Shown: positions 1 to 14,387, counted from the stretch's first letter. The stretch is DNA of 64,000 nt from Anthoceros angustus (GCA_010909165.1 MU008184.1:434001-498000), one strand, 5' to 3'. Notes: a model not told the origin generated them from the letters alone. Numbers and translations are program-made.

Positions 1-1786
1 CACTTACAGATATTTTGGCAGATACCAATGCTGGAAATTTGCCCGATAATGCAACTCCTGCTGAAGACAATATGGTTGATAATTCCATTAATGCTGATTT
101 TTCTGCTTTTACTAATTCCACTTCAACTGATCCCAGGGCCCTCCTTGCACATGCTCTACTCACGGTTGATGGTGAACCGGCTACATATCGTGAGGCATTG
201 GATGGACCCAATGGTGCTGAGTGGAAACTGCAATAGACAGTGAGTATAATTCCTTGCTTAAAAATCATATATGGGATTTAGTACAACTTCCTCCTGGTCT
301 TAAACCCATTCTGTGTAAATGGGTCTTTAAGACTAAATTAAATGCTCACTGTTCTATTGAATGCTATAAAACTAGACTTGTTGCTAAGGGCTATAGTCAG
401 GTAGTTGGCGTGGATTACCAAGAGACTTTTTCGCCGGTAGTTAAGACCCAATCCTTACGAGTACTTTTAGCCTTAGTCGCAGAATTGAATTTAGAGATCC
501 ATCAGATGGATGTTTGCACTGCATTCTTATATGGAGAACCAGAGGAGGAAATTTATATGAGGCAGCCCGAGGGTTATGAAGCTGCTAATGCGGAGTTAGT
601 TTGTAAGCTGCTGAAGTGCCTCTATGGCTTAAAACAGAGCGCTAATAAATGGTTTTATAAATGTGATGGTCGTCTTAAGTTTATTGGTTTTATTCAAAGC
701 CATGCTGATAGTAATGTTTATTACCTTGCGGACGACTCTAACTTTATCATTTTAGCATTATATGTTGACGACATATGTTTGTTTGGCACTAGTATGCAAA
801 TGATTAACTCCATGAAGGATATGTTAAGGGCCGAATTTGATATGAAGGATATTGGAGTTCTTCGATGGTGCCTCGGAATTCAAATTCTTCGTGATCGCCC
901 TAATGACCGCATTTTTATGCATCAACAAAAGTATGTAAGGGAAATTCTTACCCGCTTTAATATGCAATCAGCTCGGCCCGTATCGACTCCAGGGGCAGTT
1001 GGTATTCGGTTATCTTCTGAGGATTGCCCACAATCTATTGCTGAGTGTGAGGACATGCTTTCTATTCCTTATGCTGCTTGTGTGGGATGTCTCCTCTATC
1101 TGGCTAACTGGACTCGGCCGGATATTATGTATGCTGTTAACAGTGCTGCTCAATACCTTCAGAATCCGGGCAGGAAACATTGGGTAGCTGTGAAGAGGAT
1201 CCTGAGGTATGTGAGTGGTACTTCAGCATACGGCATCTGCTATAGTTCCACAGGTCGCAAACAATTTGAGCTAAGTGGTTTTGTGGATGCCGATTGGGCC
1301 TCAGACGCCGATACGTGGAAAAGCATTTCCGCGTATTGCTTTAAGTTAGCCGGCGCCTCCGTAAGCTGGCGATGTAAGAAGAAAACAAGTCTTGCCTTAA
1401 GCTCTACAGAGGCGGAATATAAAGCTCTTACGGAAGCAAGTAAAGAGGCTGAGTGGCAACGCTCACTCTTAAGTGATATGAAATGGCCCCAGCCCCAGCC
1501 TACCCTGCTTAATTGTGACAATATGTCGGCTATTGCATTAGTCGCTAATCCTCGTTATCATGCTCGTACGAAGCTTATTGTGTTATATCATCACTATATT
1601 CATGATATTACTTCACGAGGAGTGGTGGTGGTTACTTATATAAATACGGAGGATAATACTGCCGATATATTTACTAAGTCACTCCTCTCTTATAAACATA
1701 ATAAACATAGAGAAGGACTAGGAGTAGTTGACGGCAGTGACATAATCACCTTAGCAGCTAAGGAGGCAAAGTTAACCACAAAATAA
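1..1786 (+). mobile_element. Ty1/copia retrotransposon, 3' part of pol (RT and RNase H), frameshifted
   Basis: The reading frames give the reverse transcriptase and RNase H part of a copia polyprotein; the 5' part lies outside the window. Seen: the pre-RT segment (about 140-300) ending in TYREALDGPNGAEW, the RT core with the catalytic YVDD box at 761-772, and RNase H with DADW near 1286 and SSTEAEY near 1410, ending at the stop at 1784-1786. The pre-RT part and the RT part are in different frames; the shift lies at about 230-236, so this copy is probably inactive. The late RNase H motif around 1560-1600 (RTKLIVLYHHY) is also degenerate. AT-rich codon use differs from the host genes nearby. 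Family assignment is secure; activity is unlikely. Confidence 0.93.
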
Positions 1787-1920
1787 CACCTTGCAAGCTT
1801 AAGTGGGAGCTACTCGAGTGACCAGAGTGGATGAATCAAATGTGTATTGGATCCAATCGTCTAGTCACTTAGTACGTAGTTCTATAAGCAGATCTTTGTG
1901 TGTCTAGAGCTGAGTGGGAG

Positions 1921-2151
1921 TGTGGAGATAGAACATCTCTAACCCATAAAGATAAACTAGGGTTAATTAGAAGTGTCGTTTCGATAACTTGATAAGTGAA
2001 CAATTTTGTTATTCTTTGTAATGAATGCAAGAGTCAAGTCTCGAGTTTGTCTCGTTTCTTCTCTTTTCACTGACGCTAGCTGCCGGTGAGAAGAAACGAC
2101 TTATTTGCTTGCACTATGGTTTTTGCTGTAGAGATGAGATGCACTTTAACA
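1921..2151 (+). repeat. putative 3' LTR of the copia element
   Basis: It starts with TGTGGAGATAG directly after a purine-rich stretch (GAGTGGGAG) that looks like a polypurine tract, and ends in TTTAACA, giving TG...CA ends. It lies 135 nt after the pol stop codon. The 5' LTR is outside the window, so the borders cannot be confirmed by comparison. Confidence 0.5.
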
Positions 2152-2262
2152 GGCACCTGCAGGGGAAGCATACCCAGAGGTAGGCCAAAGTGTAGAGAAA
2201 CGGCTTGAATTGGCATCACGGAATCCAGCATGATGGCATGGAGCTCTATGCTTTATTGATGA

Positions 2263-2874
2263 ATGAGTGCAGGGCTCAGAAACAGCACGTGCTCAAGGCC
2301 AAGCAATTGTGGATTTAAGCCCGATGAAGCTCAAGCTCCGCCGCCGCCAGAATCACAGGCTCAACGTCAAGCTCCGACGCCGCCTGAGCCTCCGTCAGAC
2401 GACGAGAGCAGCAAGGGCCTGATTGCGAAGGTTTTAGCTGGAGTAGCCTCTGGGGTACTTCCTCTAAGCGTTGGACTCGGCTTGTTATTTCGTTTCGAAT
2501 TTCATATCAAATGTAATTGTTGTGGTGGATTTGAATCCGGGAAGAAAGGCCACAAGGATCCAGAAGCGCCGTCTGGATCCGGGAAGAATGTGCATGGGAA
2601 GGCCTGTGGCCATGGACGATCTCCGTCACAATCCCCATCTCCCCTGTTGTATAACACGAAAGCGGAAGGCATTGAGTACTATCCTGATGAACATGGCACT
2701 GGCAGTGTTTGGGTAGTTTGTAGTTTCGGAATATGGCACTGGTTCCCACTGTGTGAGTCCGTGGTCTCCGAGCTCCATGAAGAAGGGAGCAGGAGGGCCC
2801 GATTGTGGCCGACAATGTCACTTGGACTTTTTCCGGGCACCCGTACCCCTCAAATGTATGCTTCAGTGATATGA
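2263..2874 (+). CDS. uncharacterised 203-residue ORF
   Basis: An ATG-initiated ORF with a Pro/Gln/Glu-rich N-terminal part (about residues 20-50), one possible hydrophobic segment (about residues 52-75, GLIAKVLAGVASGVLPLSVG) and a Cys/Gly-rich stretch after it (CNCCGGFESG). No family is recognised. It starts just beyond the copia LTR and could be chance, or an exon of a gene disrupted by the element. Confidence 0.2.
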   Translation: MSAGLRNSTCSRPSNCGFKPDEAQAPPPPESQAQRQAPTPPEPPSDDESSKGLIAKVLAGVASGVLPLSVGLGLLFRFEFHIKCNCCGGFESGKKGHKDPEAPSGSGKNVHGKACGHGRSPSQSPSPLLYNTKAEGIEYYPDEHGTGSVWVVCSFGIWHWFPLCESVVSELHEEGSRRARLWPTMSLGLFPGTRTPQMYASVI

Positions 2875-3296
2875 TTGAACTGCCTCAGCTGCCTCCGGGA
2901 TGAATTGATCAGGTCACCAGGGACTGTACATGTGAACCTGCTCTGATGCCGCTGGAGTGACTTGGATTCTTCCTGGCTTGGTTGATGATTGCTTCCGGGC
3001 ACCTGGCCCGTGATTTGTTTTTAGCTGTTATGCTTGAGAGGGAAGAAAGTGCACCGGTGATTATGCGCTTTCACAGGTGCGCTTTCTTCCACTCAGGAGT
3101 ACTACAATCGGATCCAGGGTTCGGGGCTCACAGTGTACAGCTTCCTCTCGTTTCTTATGCAAGTGGGCAGATTTCCGCAATCCAACTTCTTGGAAATATT
3201 GGCAACATCCCTAAGTTATGTTGCGTAGGTTGGTTAGACTGGAGTATCAAGAAGCAGAAAGGCAATAGGGCGGGTCCATTAGACGCATGCCTTGTG

Positions 3297-3510
3297 CAGG
3301 TGGTACTGGTTCACAGCCCCATCGCAATTGTTTCCATGAACAATTTTCCCCGCCAAGTCACACGTCAGAGGTGATGGACAGGGTACCTTGGGTTTCAAAA
3401 TGTGAAGTGATATCAGTCACCGAAACATCGCACAAACCTCGAATGTGGGAAAAGATGTCCCAAATGCTGGGACCCCGGCCACCTTCTGCGGCACCCTCAA
3501 CCTACAAAAT
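3297..3510 (-). pseudogene. beta-glucosidase (GH1) gene fragment, exons 2-3
   Basis: On the minus strand this matches exons 2 and 3 of the complete GH1 gene at 5403-8263, with the intron between them still present. Exon 2-like sequence reads [15 protein letters not shown]; exon 3-like sequence begins GKIVHGNNCDGAVNQYH against [17 protein letters not shown] in the full gene. Even the unusual AAG|GCATGC donor region is kept. No other exons were found beside it. It is a genomic (not cDNA-derived) partial duplicate that has decayed. Confidence 0.75.
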
Positions 3511-3624
3511 CCATTACAGAGCATCTGGATTTCAATCAAGGGAAATCCGCTCGGCAAGGCGCCCTGTCCTAAGCAAAGGGACCCATGATAGCCGAAGGAC
3601 AGCTTTGGTCCACGATGTTTGATC

Positions 3625-4250
3625 CCTTAATATTTATACTTTCAACCTAAACCTTGGTAGTCGAGTTCCATCCACATAGTTAAAAGCTTTTTTACTAGAT
3701 AAAATATTGATTATATTCAAATACCTCCTACATATGTCCATTTCAGAGCATCTAAATTCTATATATATATTTAAAGTAATAATCCATAATACATCTATTT
3801 AATATTTAGCAAACATATTACCAGTTATCAAGTCCAAGTAATAATTTTTAATCATTAAATTTTAGTAATATAAAATAATTACATGATTTTTAGGTATATC
3901 CTCTTTATTCTAAAAATAAAGAATATTCACTTCCATCAGTCTTCGGTTATGTATCATATTCATCTTTTAGGAACAAGTGATTATATTTAACTATTAAAGC
4001 ATAGTAAAACTAAAAACAACTTACTTCTTATGCATATTATAGTCTTTGCAAGACGACTTCCACAGTAGAAATAAAACAATTAACTATCTAGGTCCTAAAA
4101 TGATTATAATTTCTAAAGCATAATTTATTACTGCCATATTTTGTGTCATTCTTGCGTTTTTATGCTTTTGTATAATTGTACTACGCCGATGGGGTGTTCT
4201 TCATTTGGCATTATTAGCCGTACCACGTTTGGCCCAACATAGATAACACC
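3625..4250. other. AT-rich intergenic stretch
   Basis: About 620 bp of strongly AT-rich DNA with poly-A/T runs and no ORF of note. I see no gene or recognisable element here. Confidence 0.5.
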
Positions 4251-4258
4251 CACTCAAC

Positions 4259-4468
4259 ATGGCCAAATTGGAGGAAAGTATTCTAGGCATATTATATGAG
4301 AAGGAGGTAGATATTGATGAAGAATGCTCATTATGTCTCTTTATGTTGGAAGAAGGACAGGAAGTTAGAAAATTGCCAAACGGTTTTCATTCCATCCATC
4401 GGGGATGTATTGATCAATGGTTCTCCACTTCAATGACTTGTCCCCTTATAGGATCCCTCTTGATATGA
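4259..4468 (+). pseudogene. degenerate RING-H2 ORF
   Basis: The 69-residue ORF resembles the core of a plant RING-H2 ubiquitin ligase: EECSLCLFML supplies the first Cys pair, HRGCIDQW the His/Cys part, and TCPL the start of the last pair. The Cys expected before the first His (LPNGFH in place of LPC-GH) and the final Cys (CPLI for CPLC) are missing, so zinc binding would fail. The ORF ends just after, without a C-terminal part. It sits in AT-rich DNA and is most likely a truncated relic. Confidence 0.55.
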
Positions 4469-5173
4469 GTAATACACCAATGCCCATACCCAATCTAGTG
4501 GACATGATCATAAGGAGATGAATGTTTATTCATAGGGTAGGACTATTATCAACAGTTCCAAAGATGCAAGTCTATCCATAGTGCAACATTGTTTATGAGA
4601 AGCTAAAAGGCTAGTCATAAGGTATAAGGTAGAGCTGCTCTTTCCCTTGCAGGGGGCTAGCGCTGACGTAGGGATTGATGCCCTGATTGTAAATTTGTCC
4701 TTGTTTTAATCAAGATGTTTTAATGTGATACGCTTCACGAAGTTCACATTCGCCTTCGTTTGGAAAAGCAGCTTCACATTTCGCGGATGCGGCGACGGCA
4801 GGTCACCACATAAAGCTGTCGCAAAACCGCGAACTTCTGATTTCACCGCACGATCATGGTCGCCTTCACCCGCGTCGCCTTGCTGCTAATTTTGCCAGGA
4901 TGCAATGCCGTGCCCAGTAGAGGCGCGGATGTGTGGGTGACATACCCGGATCGGAGCCTGGGAACTCCGCTGCCGGCAACTTCATCGCTGCGGCTTTCCT
5001 GGACGCTGACGGCCGGAAGATCGTTGTTGTATGCAACCAGGGATCCTCTGCTGCAGCCTTTAAGCTCATTTGGCAGGGATGCTCCGTTTAACAGGAGCTC
5101 CCTGCTTCTGGAGTCGCAATCGTGATATGGGCAGATGAGTAGCGACAATATCTTGTTATCACCAACAATGCTG

Positions 5174-5227
5174 TAGAGTAGGTGACTGGCTTCAAAAAGC
5201 CCGTCCTAAAGCCCCTCACCTACTCTA
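5174..5227. repeat. perfect 12-bp inverted repeat
   Basis: TAGAGTAGGTGA at 5174-5185 is the exact reverse complement of TCACCTACTCTA at 5216-5227, with a 30-nt loop between. It lies about 175 bp beyond the stop codon of the GH1 gene. It could be a hairpin or the remnant of a small inverted-repeat element. The rest of 4470-5400 shows nothing convincing. Confidence 0.5.
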
Positions 5228-5402
5228 GGAGTGAAGTTATCTCACCTACTTCGTGGGATGGGCCATACAGTGGTTTTGTCTTCATATCTACACAAAGGAT
5301 ATCCTGTCTGTATGCTTCGCTACAATACCTCTTCCCATTTTAAAGAATTGTACAAGAGAATCTCTCCTCATGTAAAAAATGTCCTACCCAGCTGCCCACT
5401 GG

Positions 5403-8263
<2,861 letters not shown>

Positions 8264-9074
8264 GAAAAAAAAGATGGAACGGCGCTTGAGCTTCGCCCAC
8301 AGGCTCTATCCAGCACAAATCACCCACCTCGCAATCGAAGGATCTCACAGACCTTGCGAGAGGCAGCGGGGGTCGCCATTGCGGCAGCACGGAAAGCCAT
8401 TGCAATTATTGGGGAATAGAGTGGCAGCAGGTTTTAAAGCACGGTGGTGGTTCCGCCATGGGCCACCCACCAGCGTTGGGTCCATCCCCTTTGGCGTGTG
8501 GGGGAATAATTGTGAATTCGGATTGCCCACAGAGCAGAATCCAGATCAATAATGCAAAGACCGAGGTAGCCTCCGAATCAGCGGCCGCCGCAAAGCGACC
8601 GATGAATTATCCAACCCGGTGACAGACCAAATAGTCATAGCCAATCCCCGGCAGAGCAGGTCGGGGTGGGGAACAACCCACTTGCGACGCACGGCACGGG
8701 ATCCTGATCCATTGGGATATCCGACAAACGACCCCCGACAAGCGCAACTTGAAACTCGCAAGCGTCGCTCCCGAACACGGCACGGGATTCAACACAGGAT
8801 TCAACACAAGATCCAATCATCGGACCAACTTCGATGGCCTGCATTGACATACCCTGGCATGCATGTCAACACTCAACATGTAGCGAAATGGATGTGGCTG
8901 CCTAGCAGCAAATGCATCCCGGCCATGGACGGTGGACTTGGGGGACAAAATGAAGACCTTCTGACAATCAGCACCTCTATGCCTTAGAACGTGTATTATG
9001 CTATAAACACTCTGGCTCTGTTGTGCTTTGCAGGCTTGTTGCCAGGTGTTGCCATCACTGAGGTTCTCAAGCTC
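8264..9074. other. upstream region of the GH1 gene
   Basis: The promoter and 5' leader of the GH1 gene should lie here. Several short ORFs overlap on both strands but none resembles a known family. I see nothing further. Confidence 0.4.
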
Positions 9075-9340
9075 TGTTGGGCCATTTGCATCTCCTTCGC
9101 GCTGTGCACAGACAGGCATCCAGCAATATCACCTCCACAGCTTTGCTCTTGGTGGGCCGGTGGGGTCTGGGAGGCTGGTGGGGTCTGATGAGAGCAATAG
9201 CACTCACTGTGATACTGAGATGAATTCTTGTCAGGGAAAAGGTTAGTGCGGAAATAGGCTCATACGGAATCGCAGAATGACAACGTTGTGGTCCCAGGAG
9301 CACGATCTTGTGTGAACAGCATTGCCAGGAAATTCAGGAA
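9075..9340 (-). pseudogene. broken copy of the nitroreductase 3' end and flank
   Basis: This stretch matches 12610-12870, which holds the 3' flank and last codons of the nitroreductase gene. Shared landmarks include TGGGCCATTTGCATCTCC, GAATTCTTGTCAGG and CAACGTTGTGGTCC, with scattered substitutions and small indels. The similarity stops where the coding region should continue, so it is a truncated genomic duplicate lying about 3.5 kb from its source in the same orientation. Confidence 0.75.
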
Positions 9341-9439
9341 ATTTAGCTAACAGCGTGAGGACTTTGTGCCCGAGCACTTGCTGAGCATGTCCTGTGAGCA
9401 TAGCTTTTCCAAGTGATCACATCCCGTGTGACCAGATTG

Positions 9440-9715
9440 TCAACACTCTGCGAGCACCCGCTAAGCTTCCACGTTTTGCATACATGTCCACCAGGCAGCT
9501 ACCAACAAATAAATTGGGCTCATCTGGCCTCCTCACAAACATCAGCATGAACCTGCCTGCCCGATGTCAAATCGGATGCACTGGCACATGCTTTAAGAGC
9601 AGCCACAAAGGTGTGATTGTCTGGCATCACTGTTGACTGCCGCATGTGCCAGAACATCTCCATGGCTTCAGTAGGCTGTCCATGATCAGTGTATGCCACA
9701 ATACTGGAAGGCCAT
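9440..9715 (-). pseudogene. PPR gene fragment
   Basis: Minus-strand reading gives typical PLS-class PPR sequence: MPDNHTFVAALKACASASDL, then in another frame LFVGSCLVDMYAKRGSL. A frameshift lies near 9520 and there is no E or DYW domain nearby. It resembles the first repeats of the PPR gene at 51.5-55.6 kb, so it is probably a dispersed relic of that gene family. Confidence 0.7.
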
Positions 9716-10282
9716 GAATAAGCAATCGATTCCAGACAAGCAGTTCGTCCGGGAGGGATCTTCTCCGCGCTCACCAAGATGCAGCAGGAGGAGGAGCCTG
9801 CCGGGGCCAAGCTGGAGGAAGGCTTGCAAAATGCTGCCGTGCAAGCCTGAGCACGCAGCACTCTCCTCTTTGGCTTACCTCACCGATAGATCGGGCTCCT
9901 GCAAAACTGGTCGGTAGGAGGGGAAGCTCTGGTGCGGTGGTGGTGAAGGTGGAGCGAAGCAGCGAAGCTTAATTCCACATTGCCGAAGGCTCAAACACAT
10001 CCTTTCCTGCAAGGCTGGCAACCATCGTGTGCTCAAAGTTGTCTATCGTTATTGTCTCTGCGAACCCAGCCTTGAGTATCTCGAGCTTCTCTGTTCTTTC
10101 AATATGGCGTGCACGCCATCCGCTTGCCGGGACCTGTCCTCAGTCCCCATAAACCTAACCCATTCGGTAGCTACGTGCACGAAGCCTGAGGCAGGCCTAT
10201 GTAGGTATTTACTTAAACAAACTTTGCGAGGGCGAGTGTCTTTTGGCTCCCTTCAGTCTAAAGGGCCTGAGGTTTATGAGGC

Positions 10283-10520
10283 TGAGGTCTGTAATGTGTG
10301 TCCAAATGACTTAGGCAAGGTGGACAAACAGTTATAAGAACGTCGTTATTAAGCATCCTGCGATGATTGATACTTAGATTAAGCATACTTAGATAGGGTG
10401 CCTAAAGGGAATGGATGCCCTTGGTGTAAGTAGCTTAGGCACACCATGGTACAAGTTGTCAAGTACCAATTCTCATAATGGAAATCTGTCCATAGTAGAC
10501 TTAAATAAAATGCTTCTTCT
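10283..10520 (+). repeat. interspersed repeat, copy A
   Basis: This is similar over more than 200 bp to 39938-40150 in the same orientation. Shared blocks include TGTCCAAATGACTTAGG, GAACGTCGTTATTAA, TTAGGCACACCA and AGTACCAATT. There is no coding capacity. It may be a small non-autonomous element or an LTR remnant. The stretch 9716-10282 shows no recognisable gene. Confidence 0.6.
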
Positions 10521-11418
10521 TCTTCTGTTGAACATAACTGAGTACGCTTTCAGATGTGACCTTGTGAGGGACGGGCTGTAATGTTACCAGTTATTCAAGA
10601 TGGACTAATCTTTTAAGTATTAGGAGGGTGGTTGTTGTAGATAAATTAATAGAGAGTAAAGTATATATTTTTTGGTGAACTCAAAATTCAGACTACCGAT
10701 ACTCTTAGTGGACAGAAGGTCACTGTCCTTGTAAACCAAGAAGTGTAAAGAACTGCATACCTCAGAATATTTGTGTATTGTATATTACAAACTTGTGTTT
10801 CGGCATGGTGTGGAAACTTTGTACGCAAGAAGCACTCTGTAACACTTTAGATCGTGGCCCACGTGTTGACCATTGTTGTTTCCTTGGGGAATGAGTGCTA
10901 CAATGCAGTTTTTTCGTTATGAATTAAAAAACACTATTCACTAATCTTAGTAAAGAATCAAAGAAATATTATTCTCGTGTTGTATTGTGTTGGATCATCA
11001 CAAAATGTATAGTATTTGATCATCACAAATTTTTTTTGTGTTGGATCATTCCAAAAATTATCATCCCAAGTTAAATATCCAACATAGCCTCTACAATGTT
11101 TTGACTGGGGTCAGATGTTGAAATAGTTATCAGATCCTCGGACACGTGACATGACGGTTGCCCTACTATTAAAAAGGTACCCTTGTTGCGTAGTGGCATC
11201 ATGCATTATTGTTGTATTCTCATTAAATTCTCATAATTTGAATTCCATTAACAGAGTATACAAAACTTTAAACAAAGGCAACATCATAACTATTACGATA
11301 CAGCGACTCTTGCCTTTGAACTCATGCTGAGGAGCCCGGCCCCAAATATATGGGACAAGAAGAAAAATCTAACCATTTTAAAAAACCCTAGAAAAAACAT
11401 AAAACATATTATCCTCCC
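10521..11418. other. AT-rich spacer
   Basis: About 900 bp of AT-rich DNA. It contains three nearby copies of a TGTTGGATCATC/GATCATCACAAA motif around 10985-11055. No gene is recognised. Confidence 0.4.
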
Positions 11419-11973
11419 CTACACATCATCTTGCTCCACATTAACATGACTAGAGTTTAAAAGCGATGGATGTGCCGGAGATGGTGTATCAGTTCTAGCC
11501 GTAAGACCATAAGCAGAATCAGATGGTGTATTAGGGATAGACACTCTAGTGTAGTAACATTGTACACTACAATAGTCCCACATAGTGTTTAGAAGGTTAT
11601 GCAGGCAAACTATGCACCTTTTCGTCATAGGTATACGCGTCCTGCTCCTTTCCGTATGTTGCTTTCGAAACAACGTGTATTCATAGTTGTTGCATAAATT
11701 AGTAAATTTGATGCCACTATTGTCAATATCCACTCCTTGAGCTCTAAGTGTAGCTGTCTTGCATCCAAATCCTCTTCTGTCACATATAAAGCATTGCACG
11801 CAATTGTGACCGCCGTGGTGATTCTTCACACATAGGTTGCAGCAAAGCATGGAATTGTTACATGTTGTACAATAATAATTGCACTTTTTGCCGTGTTCAT
11901 CACATTTTGAAAAACTATCACATGTGATATCCTGCACCGAAAGTAGGCCTTGCATCCAACTTGGAAGCTCCAT
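11419..11973 (-). CDS. PLATZ-family zinc-binding protein, divergent, single exon
   Basis: The 184-residue ATG-initiated ORF starts MELPSWMQGLL, like the conserved PLATZ start (P-W-L-x-x-L-L). It then shows CDEHGKKCNYYCTTC, MLCCNLCVKNHHGGH and, after a spacer, CIVCLHNLL and DYCSVQCYY, the Cys/His pattern of the PLATZ domain (a B-box-like zinc fold followed by a second Cys pair). Family members are plant-specific, bind A/T-rich DNA and often repress transcription or work with RNA polymerase III; this role is inferred by family. PLATZ genes usually have introns. The lack of introns and the AT-rich surroundings suggest a retrocopy or a copy carried by an element. The ORF is intact. A host gene is possible, a relic also. 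Confidence 0.75.
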   Translation of the reverse strand: MELPSWMQGLLSVQDITCDSFSKCDEHGKKCNYYCTTCNNSMLCCNLCVKNHHGGHNCVQCFICDRRGFGCKTATLRAQGVDIDNSGIKFTNLCNNYEYTLFRKQHTERSRTRIPMTKRCIVCLHNLLNTMWDYCSVQCYYTRVSIPNTPSDSAYGLTARTDTPSPAHPSLLNSSHVNVEQDDV

Positions 11974-12799
11974 AACAAGTTACCTATGAATGCATAAAAT
12001 AGATCATGATATGTAGCAATAATTCAAATAACAAATAAATCATGATGCTGATTTCAATTAAAACATTTCTTACCCAAATGAGTTGCTCCCCACACACATA
12101 TATAGTCTTAATTCTTTTATGTGTCGAGATTAGAGATTATGTAAAGCGATATGTCCATGGATATCTTCAGGGGCTTTAAAGAAATTTTGAGTTGTTTAAC
12201 ATATTATATCATGGTAATTTGAGAAATAAAAGATGATATATGTGACTATGAGTACTAGACCTTTTGCCTCAAATAGATATCGAGTTATCAAATAGATATA
12301 AATAACTATACTAAAATATTTAATTATAAAATAATTTAAATCTATATCAAATATTTATATGAATAAAAACCCTAATTATGAAAGTGATTGAAATCCAAAA
12401 GTGGACTAACAAAGTTGGTCGATCAAAAGAAAAAGCTGAAAAGACAAACCATTCTGGACTAAAGAACCGAGATTGCAAACCATTTTTAGAGATAAAACCA
12501 GATCGAAACATTGATGGTTACAAAAGAAACCAGTTGCAATAGTCCATACCATGCTTGTGTTGTGAAAACTATCGCTGCGAGCCGCCGGGGCATGTAAAGA
12601 GGAATGAGAACTGGGCCATTTGCATTTCCTTACTCCTGTGCACAGACAGGCATTCACTCGTGTGCCTGTACAGACACGCATTCAGAAATATCACCTCTAC
12701 TGCTTTGAATCTGGGTGTTTGATGAGAGCAATAGCAACCAGAGAGAGTACTGAGAGGAATTCTTGTCAGGAAGAAGCCACGGTACGTGCGGAAATAGAC
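11974..12799. other. spacer between PLATZ and nitroreductase genes
   Basis: AT-rich up to about 12400. The stretch 12610-12800 is the 3' flank of the nitroreductase gene that is duplicated at 9075-9340. I see no gene. Confidence 0.4.
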
Positions 12800-13456
12800 T
12801 CATAAGGAGTCCAGAATAACAACGTTGTGGTCCACAGGAGCACGATCGATGTGCACAGCGTTCCCAGGAAATTCAGGGTCGGAGTAGCCGATGGCCACGC
12901 CGCAGATGATGGCCAGCTCAGGGGAGATGTCCAACTCCCTGCGAAGCACGTCGGGGTAGCCGGCCACGGACACCTCGCAGATGGAACCGACTCCGCGGGC
13001 GGTGAGGGCCAGCAACAGGGTTTGCACGTACATCCCGACGCTCATGGAATCCGCGCGGCCCAGAGCCTGGTGGATGCAGATGATGGCCACCACGGGCGCC
13101 CCGAAGAATTCGTAATTCCGCAGCACCGCCGCAGCTCTGCCAGCTTTGTCATCTCGAGCGATTCCCATGGCGCCGTACACCTTGGCCCCCAGCTCCTGCC
13201 GGTAGTGCTTGAACTCCTCCGGCAGCGGTGGGATGTCGGGCGCCCCTTTGCTAGCTTCCTCCAGCAAGGCTTCTTTCAGCCGGTCGCGCCGGGGGCCTTC
13301 CGCAATCACCACGTGCCATGGCTGGATGTTGGAATTGGACGGTGCGCACTGTGCTAGCTCCAGGGCTTCCAGCAGCACCGCTCGAGGCACCGGCTGGGAC
13401 AGAAATTTGCGAGTGGAGTGCCGCGCTCTGATGGTTTGCTCCAGATCCGCCCCCAT
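12800..13456 (-). CDS. FMN-dependent nitroreductase family protein, intronless
   Basis: The chosen ATG at 13456 gives 218 residues (MGADLEQ...), the usual size for the family. The N-terminal RHSTRKF motif and APSNSNIQPWHVVI are the FMN-phosphate and flavin-binding parts of NfsB/NfnB-type enzymes, and GMYVQTLLLALTARGVGS the core helix. The C-terminal ICGVAIGYSDPEFPGN is also typical. Such enzymes are homodimeric flavoproteins that reduce nitro compounds, quinones or flavins with NAD(P)H. The gene is a single uninterrupted exon while its intact neighbours have several introns, and the protein looks bacterial in style, so an origin by gene transfer is possible but not shown. The 3' end is duplicated at 9075-9340. 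Confidence 0.88.
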   Translation of the reverse strand: MGADLEQTIRARHSTRKFLSQPVPRAVLLEALELAQCAPSNSNIQPWHVVIAEGPRRDRLKEALLEEASKGAPDIPPLPEEFKHYRQELGAKVYGAMGIARDDKAGRAAAVLRNYEFFGAPVVAIICIHQALGRADSMSVGMYVQTLLLALTARGVGSICEVSVAGYPDVLRRELDISPELAIICGVAIGYSDPEFPGNAVHIDRAPVDHNVVILDSL

Positions 13457-14387
13457 TTTGCTGCTGCACTGCGCCTCACTCCCGACTCCTATGCACACAC
13501 AAGCTCGGGTGGTCTGTCAGCTGGCCTCTCGTACACCCAAGGACGAGAGGATGCTCCACAGGATGCTCCAAGGGAAGCTACTGAGGAAACTCCTGAGGGA
13601 TGGTCTGGTTACGTGTACAATGGTACAATGCTGCTGGAACCCATCATACAAGACAGCATCTGTCAGTGCATACGGTCCCTACCCTGCAAACAGCCTGCTC
13701 TCCTGACGGTAACAATATTCTGCATGATTTCAAAGACGGGTGACCACTGGACCTGGTACATGGGGAACCGGGCACCTGCCATGCTATAGAAGAAGAAGAA
13801 TTTTATGCTATAGATGCGTGCATATGTAGACTCGACTTGCCCAAGACCGACTTCATCGTGCATACTACAAAACAGAATATGGGGCTCAAACATAGTTGTC
13901 GTTCCATTTTGAGGACACCGTTTCAATTGTTTGCCTTTGCTTCCGATCCGACGGAGGTATTCCAGCAGCAGGTGTATCCCTATGGTGGTGCCAGCCGAGC
14001 CGTGCTCTGGAAGCTATTGTGGTCTGTGACACGAAGCTTGAGTTTCTCTGGCGAGTATAGTAGGGGGGCTCAAACATATCGTTGCCGTGCTTGTCTTCCT
14101 CTTATTGCTTTCAAATTAGGCGTTAGACAAACCTCCAGATCCACAACCGATCTTTATGACTGGTAAGGACCCGGAGTCTGTAGCAAGGAGGGTTGAAGGT
14201 GTGGGGCAGGGAGAAGAAAGCGTGGGGAAGGGAGCAGATACAGGCGAGGGACTGGGGAGACATGGGGATTCTGGCCATACAACACGGTCTTCAACTGAGC
14301 GCGTCTGGCAGTGGAGAGGGGCCATGAATGAATCGAGAGGGAGCCCTCGAATTCCCGCTTGAGGAGCTAACCCGAAAAAATTATATT
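13457..14387. other. spacer upstream of the nitroreductase gene
   Basis: No gene is recognised. A near-direct repeat of GGGGCTCAAACATA occurs near 13881 and 14069. Short ORFs on both strands look like chance. Confidence 0.35.

Noticed and set aside
4856-5125. A small secreted-protein ORF (MVAFTRVALLLILPGCNA...).
   Set aside because: The start looks like a signal peptide, but an equally long frame exists on the opposite strand and nothing else supports a gene.
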